From: Kordia sp965224175
GTDB taxonomy: Bacteria > Bacteroidota > Bacteroidia > Flavobacteriales > Flavobacteriaceae
Assembly (NCBI RefSeq): GCF_965224175.1
Contig: NZ_OZ245041.1
Location: 4,836,001 to 4,900,000 of the forward strand
DNA: 64,000 bases
Reading direction: 5' to 3'
The stretch's first letter is position 1, and each line of letters opens with the position of its first letter. Under the pieces are notes generated by a model, which saw only the letters and a program-made list of their open reading frames with translations, made no database searches and had not been told where the DNA came from. Below, one piece after another: positions 50,363 to 60,000 of the stretch. The translations under genes were made by a program, and so were the position numbers.

Positions 50363-50572
50363 TAGTGAGTGGTATCAATAATTATTGATTTGTTTAAATT
50401 TAATCATTATGCTGTATCGTAAGCTTTATGATCAGTTTTGACTAGATGAAGCAAGATACTACTTAAAAATTTAAAGTTCAAAATAAAGTGTAGATTAGGA
50501 AATAGGAACTGTATATATCTAGTTATTTATTATATAATAAATGTATTGTATGTTACAGATATTGACAAAATA

Positions 50573-50600
50573 AAAAAGTCTATCAATTGACAGACTTTTT
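50573..50600 (-). terminator. cspA terminator
   Basis: Stem AAAAAGTCT (50573-50581) / AGACTTTTT (50592-50600) with a self-complementary TCAATTGA in the loop; on the minus strand it leads into TTTTTTA. It lies about 30 nt after the cspA stop. The rest of 50363-50572 is AT-rich, holds the DUF262 promoter region and shows nothing else. Confidence 0.75.
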
Positions 50601-50630
50601 ACTTCATTTAAAGAATAAAATATATATATA

Positions 50631-50822
50631 TTAAATTACTTTTACGTTCACTGCATTAAGACCTTTACGACCTTCTGTTAATTCGAATTCTACCTCATCT
50701 CCTTGACGAACTTCGTCAATTAATCCAGAAATGTGTACAAAATGTTCTTTGTTTGAACCTTCTTCTACGATGAAACCAAAACCTTTAGTATCATTGAAGA
50801 ATTTTACTGTTCCTCTACTCAT
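50631..50822 (-). CDS. Cold shock protein, CspA family
   Basis: 63 residues, one cold-shock domain with RNP1 KGFGFI (13-18) and RNP2 HFVHIS (27-32). It binds single-stranded RNA or DNA as a chaperone. The Bacteroidota form ends LNAVNVKVI. It is monocistronic between a terminator and an AT-rich 95-nt leader. Confidence 0.95.
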   Translation of the reverse strand: MSRGTVKFFNDTKGFGFIVEEGSNKEHFVHISGLIDEVRQGDEVEFELTEGRKGLNAVNVKVI

Positions 50823-50917
50823 TGTAATAAATTTAAATAATTGTTTTAATGCTTACAAAGATAACACCTAATTAAACGCGCCCGACTTATTGTGTGTTTT
50901 TTTTGAATTAGTTACAA

Positions 50918-51598
50918 TTATTTAATATTGAATTTCTTAATTTTATCCTTTAAACCCGCGTCTTTCATGAGTTCTTCAATCATATTGAATTTTTCTTTTT
51001 TTACAGAATTTTCTATTTTTCCTGCTTTCAAATAGTGTAAATAATCGCAAGTATCTTGCAATGTGGAGAATATATGCGAAGAAAGAATCACTATTTTTCC
51101 TTTTTCTTTAAGTGATTTTAGTAATTCTTTGATGATGAGGTTACTATGAATATCTACGCCGTTAAATGGTTCGTCTAAGATAAAAATCTCATTCTGCTGA
51201 AGCAGTACACCAGTTAATGCTAATTTTTTCTTCATTCCTGTAGAATAGGTTTCTGCATATTGTTTTAAAGGCAGATCAAAAATGTTTTTTTCGTCAAAAT
51301 CTACATTTTTAATATGTCTAGCATTACAAAGCAATTGTAGGTATTCCCTTCCTGTAATTTTAGATAGAAACTCCGGATTGGTTTCTAAGAAACCAATGGT
51401 GTTTTTTACAGAAACGTGCGTATGTTGTACATTTCCTTCATGTGTTTCCAAACCTGCAATACTTTTGAATAAGGTCGTTTTTCCAGCTCCGTTTTCGCCT
51501 ACAACACCATGAATTTCTCCAGGGTTGAATTCTAGAGTGATCGTATCTAGAATTTTATTTTTACCGTATGATTTTGATAGATTAGAAATGCTTAACAT
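50918..51598 (-). CDS. ABC transporter ATP-binding protein
   Basis: 226 residues. Walker A GENGAGKTTLFKS (about 35-47), signature motif in YSTGMKKKLAL (about 120-130), Walker B IFILDEPFNGVD (about 139-150), H-loop LSSHIF. It belongs to the short-exporter ATPases that pair with a single permease; the partner is the upstream membrane gene, which overlaps its start by 7 nt. Substrate unknown. Confidence 0.92.
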   Translation of the reverse strand: MLSISNLSKSYGKNKILDTITLEFNPGEIHGVVGENGAGKTTLFKSIAGLETHEGNVQHTHVSVKNTIGFLETNPEFLSKITGREYLQLLCNARHIKNVDFDEKNIFDLPLKQYAETYSTGMKKKLALTGVLLQQNEIFILDEPFNGVDIHSNLIIKELLKSLKEKGKIVILSSHIFSTLQDTCDYLHYLKAGKIENSVKKEKFNMIEELMKDAGLKDKIKKFNIK

Positions 51599-52515
51599 GT
51601 CAAAAAAGAGTTTAAATTTTTGATAGCTCGTCTGTAAAATAAAGGAATAAAGAGCAATACTATTGGTGGAAACATAAAGCTTATCAAGAGTGCGAACATT
51701 TGAAGTATTGGAATTTGTGATGGATAATTTCCATATTTTCCAAGAATGGTAAGTATGATAAAACTGTAACCTAATAATACAAATGCAATGGTGATTTGAA
51801 TAAATTCAACAGAAAAAAAGATTGATAATATAATTGCAATGGGTAAAACCAAACAACTACTATACATAAGTGCTGTTTTTACTTTATCAAAGATGAATTC
51901 TTTTGGTGTCATGCTGTGAATCCAAACACAATATAAAGGTTCAGGTTTTGAATAAAATGACAGACAGCACACAAATACAATAATTAAACTAAAAACCCCT
52001 AGATTGTAATTATCTACAGAAATACCAATATAAGTGAGTAAGTAGAGTAGTGGAAATAACCAAAATGTATTTCGAAATCCGATGATAAATTCAAATGGTT
52101 TTTTTCCAAAAGGAGTCGGAATCGAAATACTTCTAATGCCTATATTATTTATAAAAGATAGTATTATCGCGCCTGAGTGAATTAGTAGCACTTCTAAGAA
52201 AGCATATTTGTAGCATAAAAACAGGCTAAAAGGCAAGATAAATAGTGTGTTTTCTATCATACGTACTTTCCAGAACGTATTTGGCGGAAAACACTTTTTT
52301 AAAAAAGTAGTTCGTTTTCTACTTCCTAGTTTTAAATTTAATAGTAAGCTGATTCCAATATAAAAGAAAGAAGCTTGTGGAATACTTTTAAAAACGGCTT
52401 CCGAAAGCCAAACAAAAAGCAGTCCAATTCCAGCAAACCCAAGTATTGGAATGATTCCGAATTCGTCAATATGACGATAAATTCTTTTACACTGTAAGCT
52501 AAAATAAAATTTCAC
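51592..52515 (-). CDS. ABC transporter permease-like membrane protein
   Basis: 307 residues with about eight hydrophobic helices (for example ILGFAGIGLLFVWLSEAV, FPLLYLLTYIGIS, LGVFSLIIVFVCCLSF, IAFVLLGYSFIILTIL, MFALLISFMFPPIVLLFI). No known family motif, but its 7-nt overlap with the ATPase gene and its membrane nature make it the permease of that transporter. The cargo cannot be read. Confidence 0.78.
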   Translation of the reverse strand: MKFYFSLQCKRIYRHIDEFGIIPILGFAGIGLLFVWLSEAVFKSIPQASFFYIGISLLLNLKLGSRKRTTFLKKCFPPNTFWKVRMIENTLFILPFSLFLCYKYAFLEVLLIHSGAIILSFINNIGIRSISIPTPFGKKPFEFIIGFRNTFWLFPLLYLLTYIGISVDNYNLGVFSLIIVFVCCLSFYSKPEPLYCVWIHSMTPKEFIFDKVKTALMYSSCLVLPIAIILSIFFSVEFIQITIAFVLLGYSFIILTILGKYGNYPSQIPILQMFALLISFMFPPIVLLFIPLFYRRAIKNLNSFLTC

Positions 52516-52746
52516 GTATCGGATTATTTACTGAAAAATCGAATATACATATAAAAATGAAAATTGAATTTGAGATGAGAGGCGAATGCTGAATTTTAGG
52601 GAATTATTAACGATTTGTGTTCATACGATCTTAGCAAATAGTATGTAAGTAATTCTACGTGTTTTTTAGTTTCCGAAATAATACGCGCGATAAAACTAGT
52701 ATGTTCTCTTATTTTTATACCATCAATAAAAACCGTTCTATTAAAA

Positions 52747-53133
52747 ATGGCAACTATCCCAAAATTAGCTACTTATTCATCTCTTGATGGTACTGTAGAA
52801 ATTACAATTTCATCTGTAGATCCTTCTATTGGAGAAATTCAGGGAACATACAAACACAATTTTACACCAAAAGGAGCAATAACAGTAAGCGGGAAAATTG
52901 GAGGTTATGCTTGGGTAAATAATAGTGAAGGCGGAAGCGGAACAGCGCCATTTAATATAAATTTTACAGCTTCGGTGCGTCCTGATGGATTTCCGTACTG
53001 TATTATTGATTTTTGGAACGGATTTTATACAACTCAAAATACACTAATGCTTTCAGGCGTTAGGTCGTATGTTAATAATGACGGAACAACACAGTCTATT
53101 GTTTTGGGAACATTAGAGTTGTATCAACCTTAA
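52747..53133 (+). CDS. Small beta-rich protein of unknown function
   Basis: 128 residues without signal peptide. It is predicted all-beta, with alternating strands: VEITISSVDPSIGEIQGTY, GAITVSGKIGGYAW, FNINFTASVRPDGFPYCIID and LMLSGVRSYVNNDG, then SIVLGTLELYQP. The layout (GxIxGxY, then a VSGKIGGYAW strand and a closing SGxxx...GTLEL strand) faintly recalls avidin-like barrels, but the biotin residues are not evident. Monocistronic with a shared terminator. Confidence 0.65.
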   Translation: MATIPKLATYSSLDGTVEITISSVDPSIGEIQGTYKHNFTPKGAITVSGKIGGYAWVNNSEGGSGTAPFNINFTASVRPDGFPYCIIDFWNGFYTTQNTLMLSGVRSYVNNDGTTQSIVLGTLELYQP

Positions 53134-53164
53134 GAGAATTTGTTTAGTATATATAATTGTTGTG

Positions 53165-53215
53165 AAAACGTAAAAGAGGAAGTGAAATTTGCCATTACAG
53201 AATCTTTTACGTTTT
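53165..53215. terminator. Bidirectional terminator, 13-bp stem
   Basis: Arms AAAACGTAAAAGA (53165-53177) and TCTTTTACGTTTT (53203-53215) pair perfectly over a 25-nt loop, between the convergent genes at 52747 and 53216. Confidence 0.8.
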
Positions 53216-53779
53216 TTAATTTTCGATAAATTCTAAATCTATATAATAGTATTCAGGATCATAAGGATCAAGATAAGCTACAGTTTCTTTTTGCATGTAG
53301 AAATACATTCGAACAGATGTTTCGTCTTTGTCAATAGTTTGCTTTAAAAACAATGTTTTTTGTGCATATGACACTTTAAAAGTAACTTCACAATAAGTGT
53401 GAGTAATTTGTGTTTCATTATGCGCTCCATACCCAGAAATTTCATTGAGTGCAGCCGCTTCACCGCTTACTACAGTTTTTGTCTGTATATGTTTTTTCTC
53501 ATTGATTTCTGCTTCATTTAGTATCACAATAACTCGACTGCCATTCGTTTTTAACTTGCGTACATGTGCATTGTATATACGATCATTTTCTTTAGTAAGC
53601 GTATGTTTTGTATACAATAAGTATATCCCAAAAGGAGCAAAAATTACAATTCCAATACTTATAAAAATCCAATTTATTGGAGAAGATTTGATACCGACAA
53701 CAAGGAAGCTAATTGACAATACTAAAGTACCTATGAGTACATATCCCGTAAGTTTTGTAAATATTTCTTTAATGTTCAT
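53216..53779 (-). CDS. Membrane protein of unknown function
   Basis: 187 residues from the ATG at 53779 (an earlier in-frame ATG at 53803 adds eight). Two transmembrane helices near the N-terminus (YVLIGTLVLSISFLVVGI and WIFISIGIVIFAPFGIYLLY), then a soluble beta-rich domain of about 130 residues (IQTKTVVSGEAAALNEISG, CEVTFKVSYAQKTLFLKQ). It resembles DUF3592-type proteins in plan but no signature was recognised. The stop abuts the terminator. Confidence 0.7.
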   Translation of the reverse strand: MNIKEIFTKLTGYVLIGTLVLSISFLVVGIKSSPINWIFISIGIVIFAPFGIYLLYTKHTLTKENDRIYNAHVRKLKTNGSRVIVILNEAEINEKKHIQTKTVVSGEAAALNEISGYGAHNETQITHTYCEVTFKVSYAQKTLFLKQTIDKDETSVRMYFYMQKETVAYLDPYDPEYYYIDLEFIEN

Positions 53780-53831
53780 ACATGTATACGCTGATTTGAT
53801 CAACTAATTTGTAGGATCAAAGGTAGCTTTG

Positions 53832-55820
53832 TTACAGTTTCTCCTGCAACAGTTTAATTTCATCACGATATTTAGCTGCGTCCATAAAATTTAATTCTTT
53901 GGCAGCAGTTTCCATGGCTTTTCGCTTCTCGCGAATCAACTTTTCAATGTCTGCCTTGTTCATGTATTCTAAATCTGGTTCAGCAGCCATTTTTGTTTGA
54001 ATTTCATCTTCCCAAGCCAAACTTTCGTCTTTGCTCAGTGCATTGTTCAATGATTTGTTGAGTCCTTTTGGAGTAATATTGTGTTTTGTGTTGTACGCAA
54101 TCTGTTTTTCTCTTCGATATGCAGTTTCATCAATTGTTTTTTGCATACTTTTCGTAATCTTATCGGCATACATAATTGCTTTTCCATTTACGTTTCTGGC
54201 AGCTCTACCAACAGTTTGTGTTAGCGATCGCGCTGAGCGTAAAAACCCTTCTTTATCGGCATCTAAAATCGCAACTAAAGATACTTCTGGTAAATCGAGT
54301 CCTTCACGAAGTAAGTTTACACCAATCAATACATCAAAAAGTCCTTTTCGTAAATCCTGCATGATTTGTACACGTTCCAAGGTATCTACATCACTGTGAA
54401 TGTAGCGACAGCGGATTTGAATTCGTGATAAGTATTTCGTTAATTCTTCTGCCATTCGTTTGGTCAAAGTTGTCACTAAAACACGCTCATCTTTTTCTGT
54501 TCGTTGATGAATTTCTTCTACTAAATCATCAATTTGATTCAAACTCGGACGAACTTCAATGATCGGATCTAATAATCCTGTTGGACGAATAACTTGTTCC
54601 GCATATACACCTTCCGTTTTATGAAGTTCATAATCGGCAGGCGTTGCACTTACATAAATCACTTGATTTTGAATGGCTTCAAACTCCTCAAACTTTAAAG
54701 GTCTGTTGTCCATTGCGGCAGGCAAGCGAAAACCGTATTCTACTAGATTTTCTTTACGACTTCTATCGCCGCCATACATGGCATGCACTTGCGAAATAGT
54801 TACATGACTTTCATCAACGACCATTAAATAATCATCTGGAAAATAATCTAATAAGCAGAAAGGACGCGTTCCAGGAGCACGACCATCTAAATATCTTGAA
54901 TAGTTTTCAATTCCAGAACAATATCCTAACTCACGAATCATTTCTAAGTCAAAATTTGTACGTTCTTCCAAACGTTTTGCTTCTAAATGTTTCCCAATTT
55001 CTTTAAAATAATCTACCTGCTTCACCATATCTTCCTGAATCTGGTGAATGGCATTTTGTAATACTTCTGGCGAAGTCACAAACATATTTGCGGGATAAAT
55101 AGTAAGTTGCTCGTACTTTTCCAATACTGTATTTGTGGCAGGATCAAAGGATTCGATTTCTTCAATTTCATCCCCAAAAAAGTGAATTCTAAAGGCAAAG
55201 TCAGCATATCCAGGATAAATATCTACAACATCACCTTTTACACGAAACGAACCGTGCAAAAAGTCAGCTTCGGTACGTGAATACAAGCTTTGCACCAAAC
55301 GATGTAGCAATTTCGTTCTTGAAATTACTTGATCACGTTCTAGTTTAATGACATTTTTCTGAAATTCTATTGGATTTCCAATACCATACAGGCAAGACAC
55401 AGAAGCAATTACAATTACATCACGGCGTCCAGAAAGTAGGGAAGAAGTCGTGCTCAATCGTAGCTTTTCAATCTCTTCGTTAATCGATAAATCCTTTTCT
55501 ATATACGTTCCTGAAGTTGGAATATAAGCTTCAGGCTGGTAATAATCGTAGTATGACACAAAGTATTCCACTGCGTTTTCAGGGAAAAATTGCTTGAATT
55601 CTGAGTATAACTGAGCCGCTAAGGTTTTGTTGTGTGCCAAAATAAGCGTTGGTCGTTCCACTTTTTCAATCACATTGGCAACTGTAAATGTTTTTCCTGA
55701 ACCAGTAACTCCTAACAAGGTTTGGTATTGTTCGTTACTTTCAATTCCAGAAACTAATTCTTCTATCGCTTGCGGCTGATCTCCCATAGGAGAAAAATCA
55801 GATACTATTTTAAACTTCAT
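53832..55820 (-). CDS. uvrB: Excinuclease ABC subunit B
   Basis: 662 residues. UvrB DNA-damage recognition helicase-like subunit. Walker A LGVTGSGKTFTVANV (about 37-51), the beta-hairpin region YYDYYQPEAYIP (about 90-101), the DEAD-like DESHVTI (motif II), the motif V/VI region GLDLPEVSLVAILDADKEG and QTVGRAARN, and the C-terminal UVR motif (about 620-660, IEKLIREKRKAMETAAKEL). Monocistronic. It works with UvrA and UvrC encoded elsewhere. Confidence 0.98.
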   Translation of the reverse strand: MKFKIVSDFSPMGDQPQAIEELVSGIESNEQYQTLLGVTGSGKTFTVANVIEKVERPTLILAHNKTLAAQLYSEFKQFFPENAVEYFVSYYDYYQPEAYIPTSGTYIEKDLSINEEIEKLRLSTTSSLLSGRRDVIVIASVSCLYGIGNPIEFQKNVIKLERDQVISRTKLLHRLVQSLYSRTEADFLHGSFRVKGDVVDIYPGYADFAFRIHFFGDEIEEIESFDPATNTVLEKYEQLTIYPANMFVTSPEVLQNAIHQIQEDMVKQVDYFKEIGKHLEAKRLEERTNFDLEMIRELGYCSGIENYSRYLDGRAPGTRPFCLLDYFPDDYLMVVDESHVTISQVHAMYGGDRSRKENLVEYGFRLPAAMDNRPLKFEEFEAIQNQVIYVSATPADYELHKTEGVYAEQVIRPTGLLDPIIEVRPSLNQIDDLVEEIHQRTEKDERVLVTTLTKRMAEELTKYLSRIQIRCRYIHSDVDTLERVQIMQDLRKGLFDVLIGVNLLREGLDLPEVSLVAILDADKEGFLRSARSLTQTVGRAARNVNGKAIMYADKITKSMQKTIDETAYRREKQIAYNTKHNITPKGLNKSLNNALSKDESLAWEDEIQTKMAAEPDLEYMNKADIEKLIREKRKAMETAAKELNFMDAAKYRDEIKLLQEKL

Positions 55821-55840
55821 ACAATATTTGCTTTGTGTTT

Positions 55841-55925
55841 TTGGGCGTTACCGTAATAGTTCACTTCTATTGTATTCAGTGACTATTACGGTCAGGCTTT
55901 CGGCTTTTCCTTTTATATCTAAAAA
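55841..55925. repeat. Structured intergenic element with a bulged hairpin
   Basis: Flanks TTGGGCGTTACC (from 55841) and GGTCAGGCTTTCGGC (to 55904) enclose CCGTAATAG (55851-55859) and CTATTACGG (55883-55891), with TCAC/GTGA extending the stem past one bulged T. The pattern GGGCGTTACC...GGTC-GGCTTTC-GC is, from memory, a recurring element in Bacteroidota intergenic regions. No gene overlaps it. Confidence 0.55.
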
Positions 55926-56475
55926 ATCATAACCTACTGATAGTTAGATGTGTAAATAAAAGCAGAATGCCAGGTTAACGCTGAATCGTATTCGTTTTTG
56001 TATTCTTATTTTATTAAGTTATATGTTTCAAAAATATGGATAAATCTTTAATTTTCTTTGTTTATTTGAATTAAAAAAAATCACCCCCACCTTATTAAAT
56101 ATCAAGACAGAATTTTATCAAGTATCTGTATCGGTTATTTAGGACTAGACAATCATAAAAACTTAAATAATTCCCGTAAATTTTAAATAAAAAAATATGT
56201 GATTCTGATTTTTTGAAATTTTTATTTAAAATTTTTTGATTAAAATACGCAAAAAAACTTTAAAAAAGTTAAAATTGGATTTCTGCTAATAATCGCTTTT
56301 TAGTACTTTAAAAGTTTTTACCATCAAAAAAACAAAGAATTTGGACAAAAAAATATATGTAAGTTGAGTAATAAAGCTAAAAAGTTTACAAATGAATATG
56401 AATTTACAATAACAATTTTTACTTTTTTTGGGTATTAAATTCACTTTTAAAAACGTCGAGTTTAATTAAAATTTG
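55926..56475. other. 550-bp AT-rich gap before the copper operon
   Basis: It contains no ORF with coding character. Long A and T runs and a few small AT hairpins (AACTTT...AAAGTT near 56260) are visible. No att site, IS end or clear promoter could be identified except the box at 56476. It may mark the left edge of an acquired block. Confidence 0.4.
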
Positions 56476-56483
56476 TACATTTG
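56476..56483 (+). promoter_or_regulatory. -7 box of the copper operon
   Basis: TACATTTG matches TAnnTTTG exactly, 7 nt before the ATG at 56491, again close to leaderless. No good -33 element is seen 19 nt upstream. Confidence 0.5.
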
Positions 56484-56490
56484 CAATAAG

Positions 56491-56904
56491 ATGAACAAGG
56501 TTCTAAACAAAATATTCGTTATAATTATGGCATTTGTAGTTTTTGTATCTACAATGTCATTTACCATCAATTTACACTATTGCGGAGATACCTTAGTTGA
56601 AACATCTATTTTTAATAAAGACAAAGGTTGCGGTATGGAGATGGAAAAACCCTCTACCGAAGGATGCTCTATTACTAAAAAAAAATGTTGCGATGATAAA
56701 CAATTAGCAATAGAAGGTCAGGACGAATTACAACTGCAATTTGACAAAATTACGTTTGAGCAACAGGTATTTATTGCTTCATTTGTCCATACCTATATTT
56801 ACCTCTTTGAAGGTTTAGATAACAATGTATCTTCTTACGAAGAATATAAACCGCCACTCGTTATAAGGCGTATCTACAAGATTGACGAGACATACTTAAT
56901 TTGA
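56491..56904 (+). CDS. HYC_CC_PP family protein of a copper operon
   Basis: 137 residues from the ATG at 56491 (a TTG upstream is in frame but precedes the -7 box). One N-terminal signal or membrane helix (about 8-24), then the family marks HYCGD (about 30-34), KKKCCDDKQ (about 68-76) and a Pro-rich end (YKPPLVIRR). Six Cys in all. The family is found beside Bacteroidota metal efflux pumps and may bind copper in the periplasm. The RND gene follows after 111 nt without an obvious terminator. Confidence 0.85.
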   Translation: MNKVLNKIFVIIMAFVVFVSTMSFTINLHYCGDTLVETSIFNKDKGCGMEMEKPSTEGCSITKKKCCDDKQLAIEGQDELQLQFDKITFEQQVFIASFVHTYIYLFEGLDNNVSSYEEYKPPLVIRRIYKIDETYLI

Positions 56905-57015
56905 TTTTTAAACAATAGACTGTTTTATCCTATGGCTTTATAAGTTTATAAGGATAATTTACTGTATTCGGTGTTTTCCTAACATCAATGTCTAACTGTT
57001 TAATAATCAAACTAT

Positions 57016-60000
57016 ATGCTTAATAAAGCAATCAAATTTCTTATAGAGAATAAACTCGTTGCAGTACTACTACTCGTTCTTTTCGTAGGATGGGGAACAG
57101 TAAATGCACCTTTCAATTGGGATACAGGATTTTTACCAAGCAATCCTGTAGCCGTAGATGCCATACCAGATATAGGTGAAAATCAACAAATTGTATTTAC
57201 AAAGTGGGATGGTCGTTCACCACAAGATATAGAAGACCAAATTACCTATCCACTAACAACATCTTTGTTAGGTATTCCTGGAGTAAAAACCATTCGTAGT
57301 TCGTCTATGTTTGGTTTTTCAAGTATCTACATCATTTTTGAAGAAGACATAGAATTTTACTGGAGTAGAAGTCGTATTCTCGAAAAACTAAACTCATTAT
57401 CAAGCGGTTTATTACCAGAAGGTGTTAATCCTGCTTTGGGTCCAGATGCAACAGGTTTGGGACAAATATTTTGGTACACACTTGAAGGACGTGATGAAAA
57501 CGGAAATGTTACTGGTGGTTGGGATTTACAAGAATTACGCAGTATTCAAGATTACTATGTGAAATATGCGCTATCCTCTGCAAGTGGTGTTTCTGAAGTC
57601 GCTTCCATTGGTGGTTATGTTCAGGAGTATCAAGTGGATGTCAATCCAGAATTAATGCGTCAATATAACATTAACTTAAACCAGATTGTAAAAGCGGTAA
57701 AAAGTAACAATCAAGATATTGGTGCGCAGACTATAGAAATTAATCAAGCTGAATATTTAGTACGTGGTTTGGGTTATGTGAAATCTGTTGAAGATATTGA
57801 AAACGCTGTAGTGACTTCAGAGGATTTTACTTCAATTAAGATCAAAGACATTGGTAAAGTATCATTAGGTCCAGCAACGCGAAGAGGTTTATTAGATAAA
57901 GAAGGTGCGGAAGTGGTTGGTGGTGTTGTAGTGGCACGATATGGAGCAAATCCAATGGAAGTCATTAACAATGTAAAGGCGCAAATTGATGAACTGAAAG
58001 GTGGATTACCAACAAAAGTATTGGCAGATGGACGAACATCTCAATTAACAGTCGTTCCTTTCTATGACCGTACAGAGCTTATTGAAGAAACATTAGACAC
58101 GCTTAATGAAGCATTGACACTAGAAATATTAATTACCATTTTGGTTATTATTGTTATGGTTTTCAATTTAAGAGCTTCTATTTTAATTTCTGGATTGTTA
58201 CCTGTTGCAGTCTTAATGGTTTTTGTTACTATGAAACTGTTTAACGTAGACGCCAATATTGTAGCACTTTCTGGTATTGCTATTGCTATTGGAACTATGG
58301 TAGATGTAGGCGTCATTCTAGCAGAAAATATGATTCGCCATCTCGATGATGACAAATTACGATTACGAGAAGATGGTACAGAGTTAACTACAAATGAAGT
58401 GGTTTATAATGCCACAGCCGAAGTTTCTGGAGCGATTTTAACTGCGGTATTAACTACAATTATCAGCTTTGTTCCTGTGTTTACAATGATTGGTGCAGAA
58501 GGAAAACTGTTCAGACCACTTGCTTTTACCAAAACGATGGCGTTATCAGCATCTTTAGTCATTGCATTGTTTTTAATTCCACCATTTGCAGCTTATTTAT
58601 TCAGAAAAACATCACTTAAAAATTCTTTTAAGCATATTTTAAATGGTGCTTTAATAATTGCTGGAATCGCAATTATAGGTGTTGGATATTGGTTAGGTAT
58701 AGTTTTAATTGCTTTTGGTGTTACAGGTTTATTAGGAGTTTCGGGAAAACTGAACAAAAAGAATAGTAATCTTATTAATATTGTCATCTCTTGTGCTGCT
58801 ATTGTATTCTTACTTACTGAATATTGGAGACCGCTAGGTTTTGACAGAAGCATCTTCATTAACTTAATTTTTGTAGCGATTATTTGCTTCGGAATTTTAG
58901 GAATATTTTCAATTTTCAGAAGGTATTATGGACAGATTTTAAACTGGGCTTTAGCAAACAAACTTTTGTTTTTAATGATACCAACTACCGTGCTTATTTC
59001 TGGTATTTGGATAATGAACAATACTGGAAAAGAATTTATGCCATCTTTAAATGAAGGTTCATTTTTATTAATGCCAACCTCATTACCACATTCTGGTGTT
59101 GAAGAAAACAAAAGAGTGCTTCAACAATTAGATATGGCAGTAGCTACTATTCCAGAAATTGAAACCGTAGTTGGAAAAGCTGGTCGAACAGAATCGGCTT
59201 TAGACCCAGCACCTTTGTCGATGTATGAAAATATGATTAAGTACAAATCTGAATATATGCGAAATTCCGAAGGAAAAAGGCAACGTTACAAAGTAAATGA
59301 GGACGGTTTATTTAAATTAAAAGATGGTCGTTTAATTCATAACGAAAATATAGCTGTCAGTTCGAGCGCAGTCGAGAACAAAGTGATAATCAAATCAACT
59401 TTATTTAATGTCCAAAGGTCTCAACTAATTGAAGACGATAATGGAGAATACTACAGGAATTGGCGACCAGAAATACAATCACCAGACGATATTTGGAATG
59501 AAATTGTTAGAGTTACCAAATTGCCAGGCGTTACTTCCGCACCAAAATTACAACCCATAGAAACCAGGTTGGTAATGCTTCAAACAGGTATGCGAGCACC
59601 AATGGGAATAAAAGTAAAAGGACAAGATTTAAAACAAATTGAAGCGTTTGGTTTGCAATTAGAAAGTCTTTTGAAACAGGCAGAAGGTGTTAAGGTTGAA
59701 GCTGTTTTTGCAGATAGAATTGTTGGTAAACCGTATTTGCTCATTGATATTGATAGGGAAAAGATAGCACGTTATGGTGTGTCAATTGAAGATGTGCAAA
59801 ACGTGCTAAAGGTTGCAATAGGTGGCATGGCTTTAACGCAAACGGTTGAAGGTAGAGAGCGTTATGCTGTTAGAGTACGTTATCCAAGAGAGTTGCGTGG
59901 TAATCCAGACGAAATAAAAGGTATTTATATTCCTGTTGAAAAAGGAAGCCCTATTCCATTAAGCGAATTAGCGACGATTAGGTATGAGCAAGGTCCGCAG

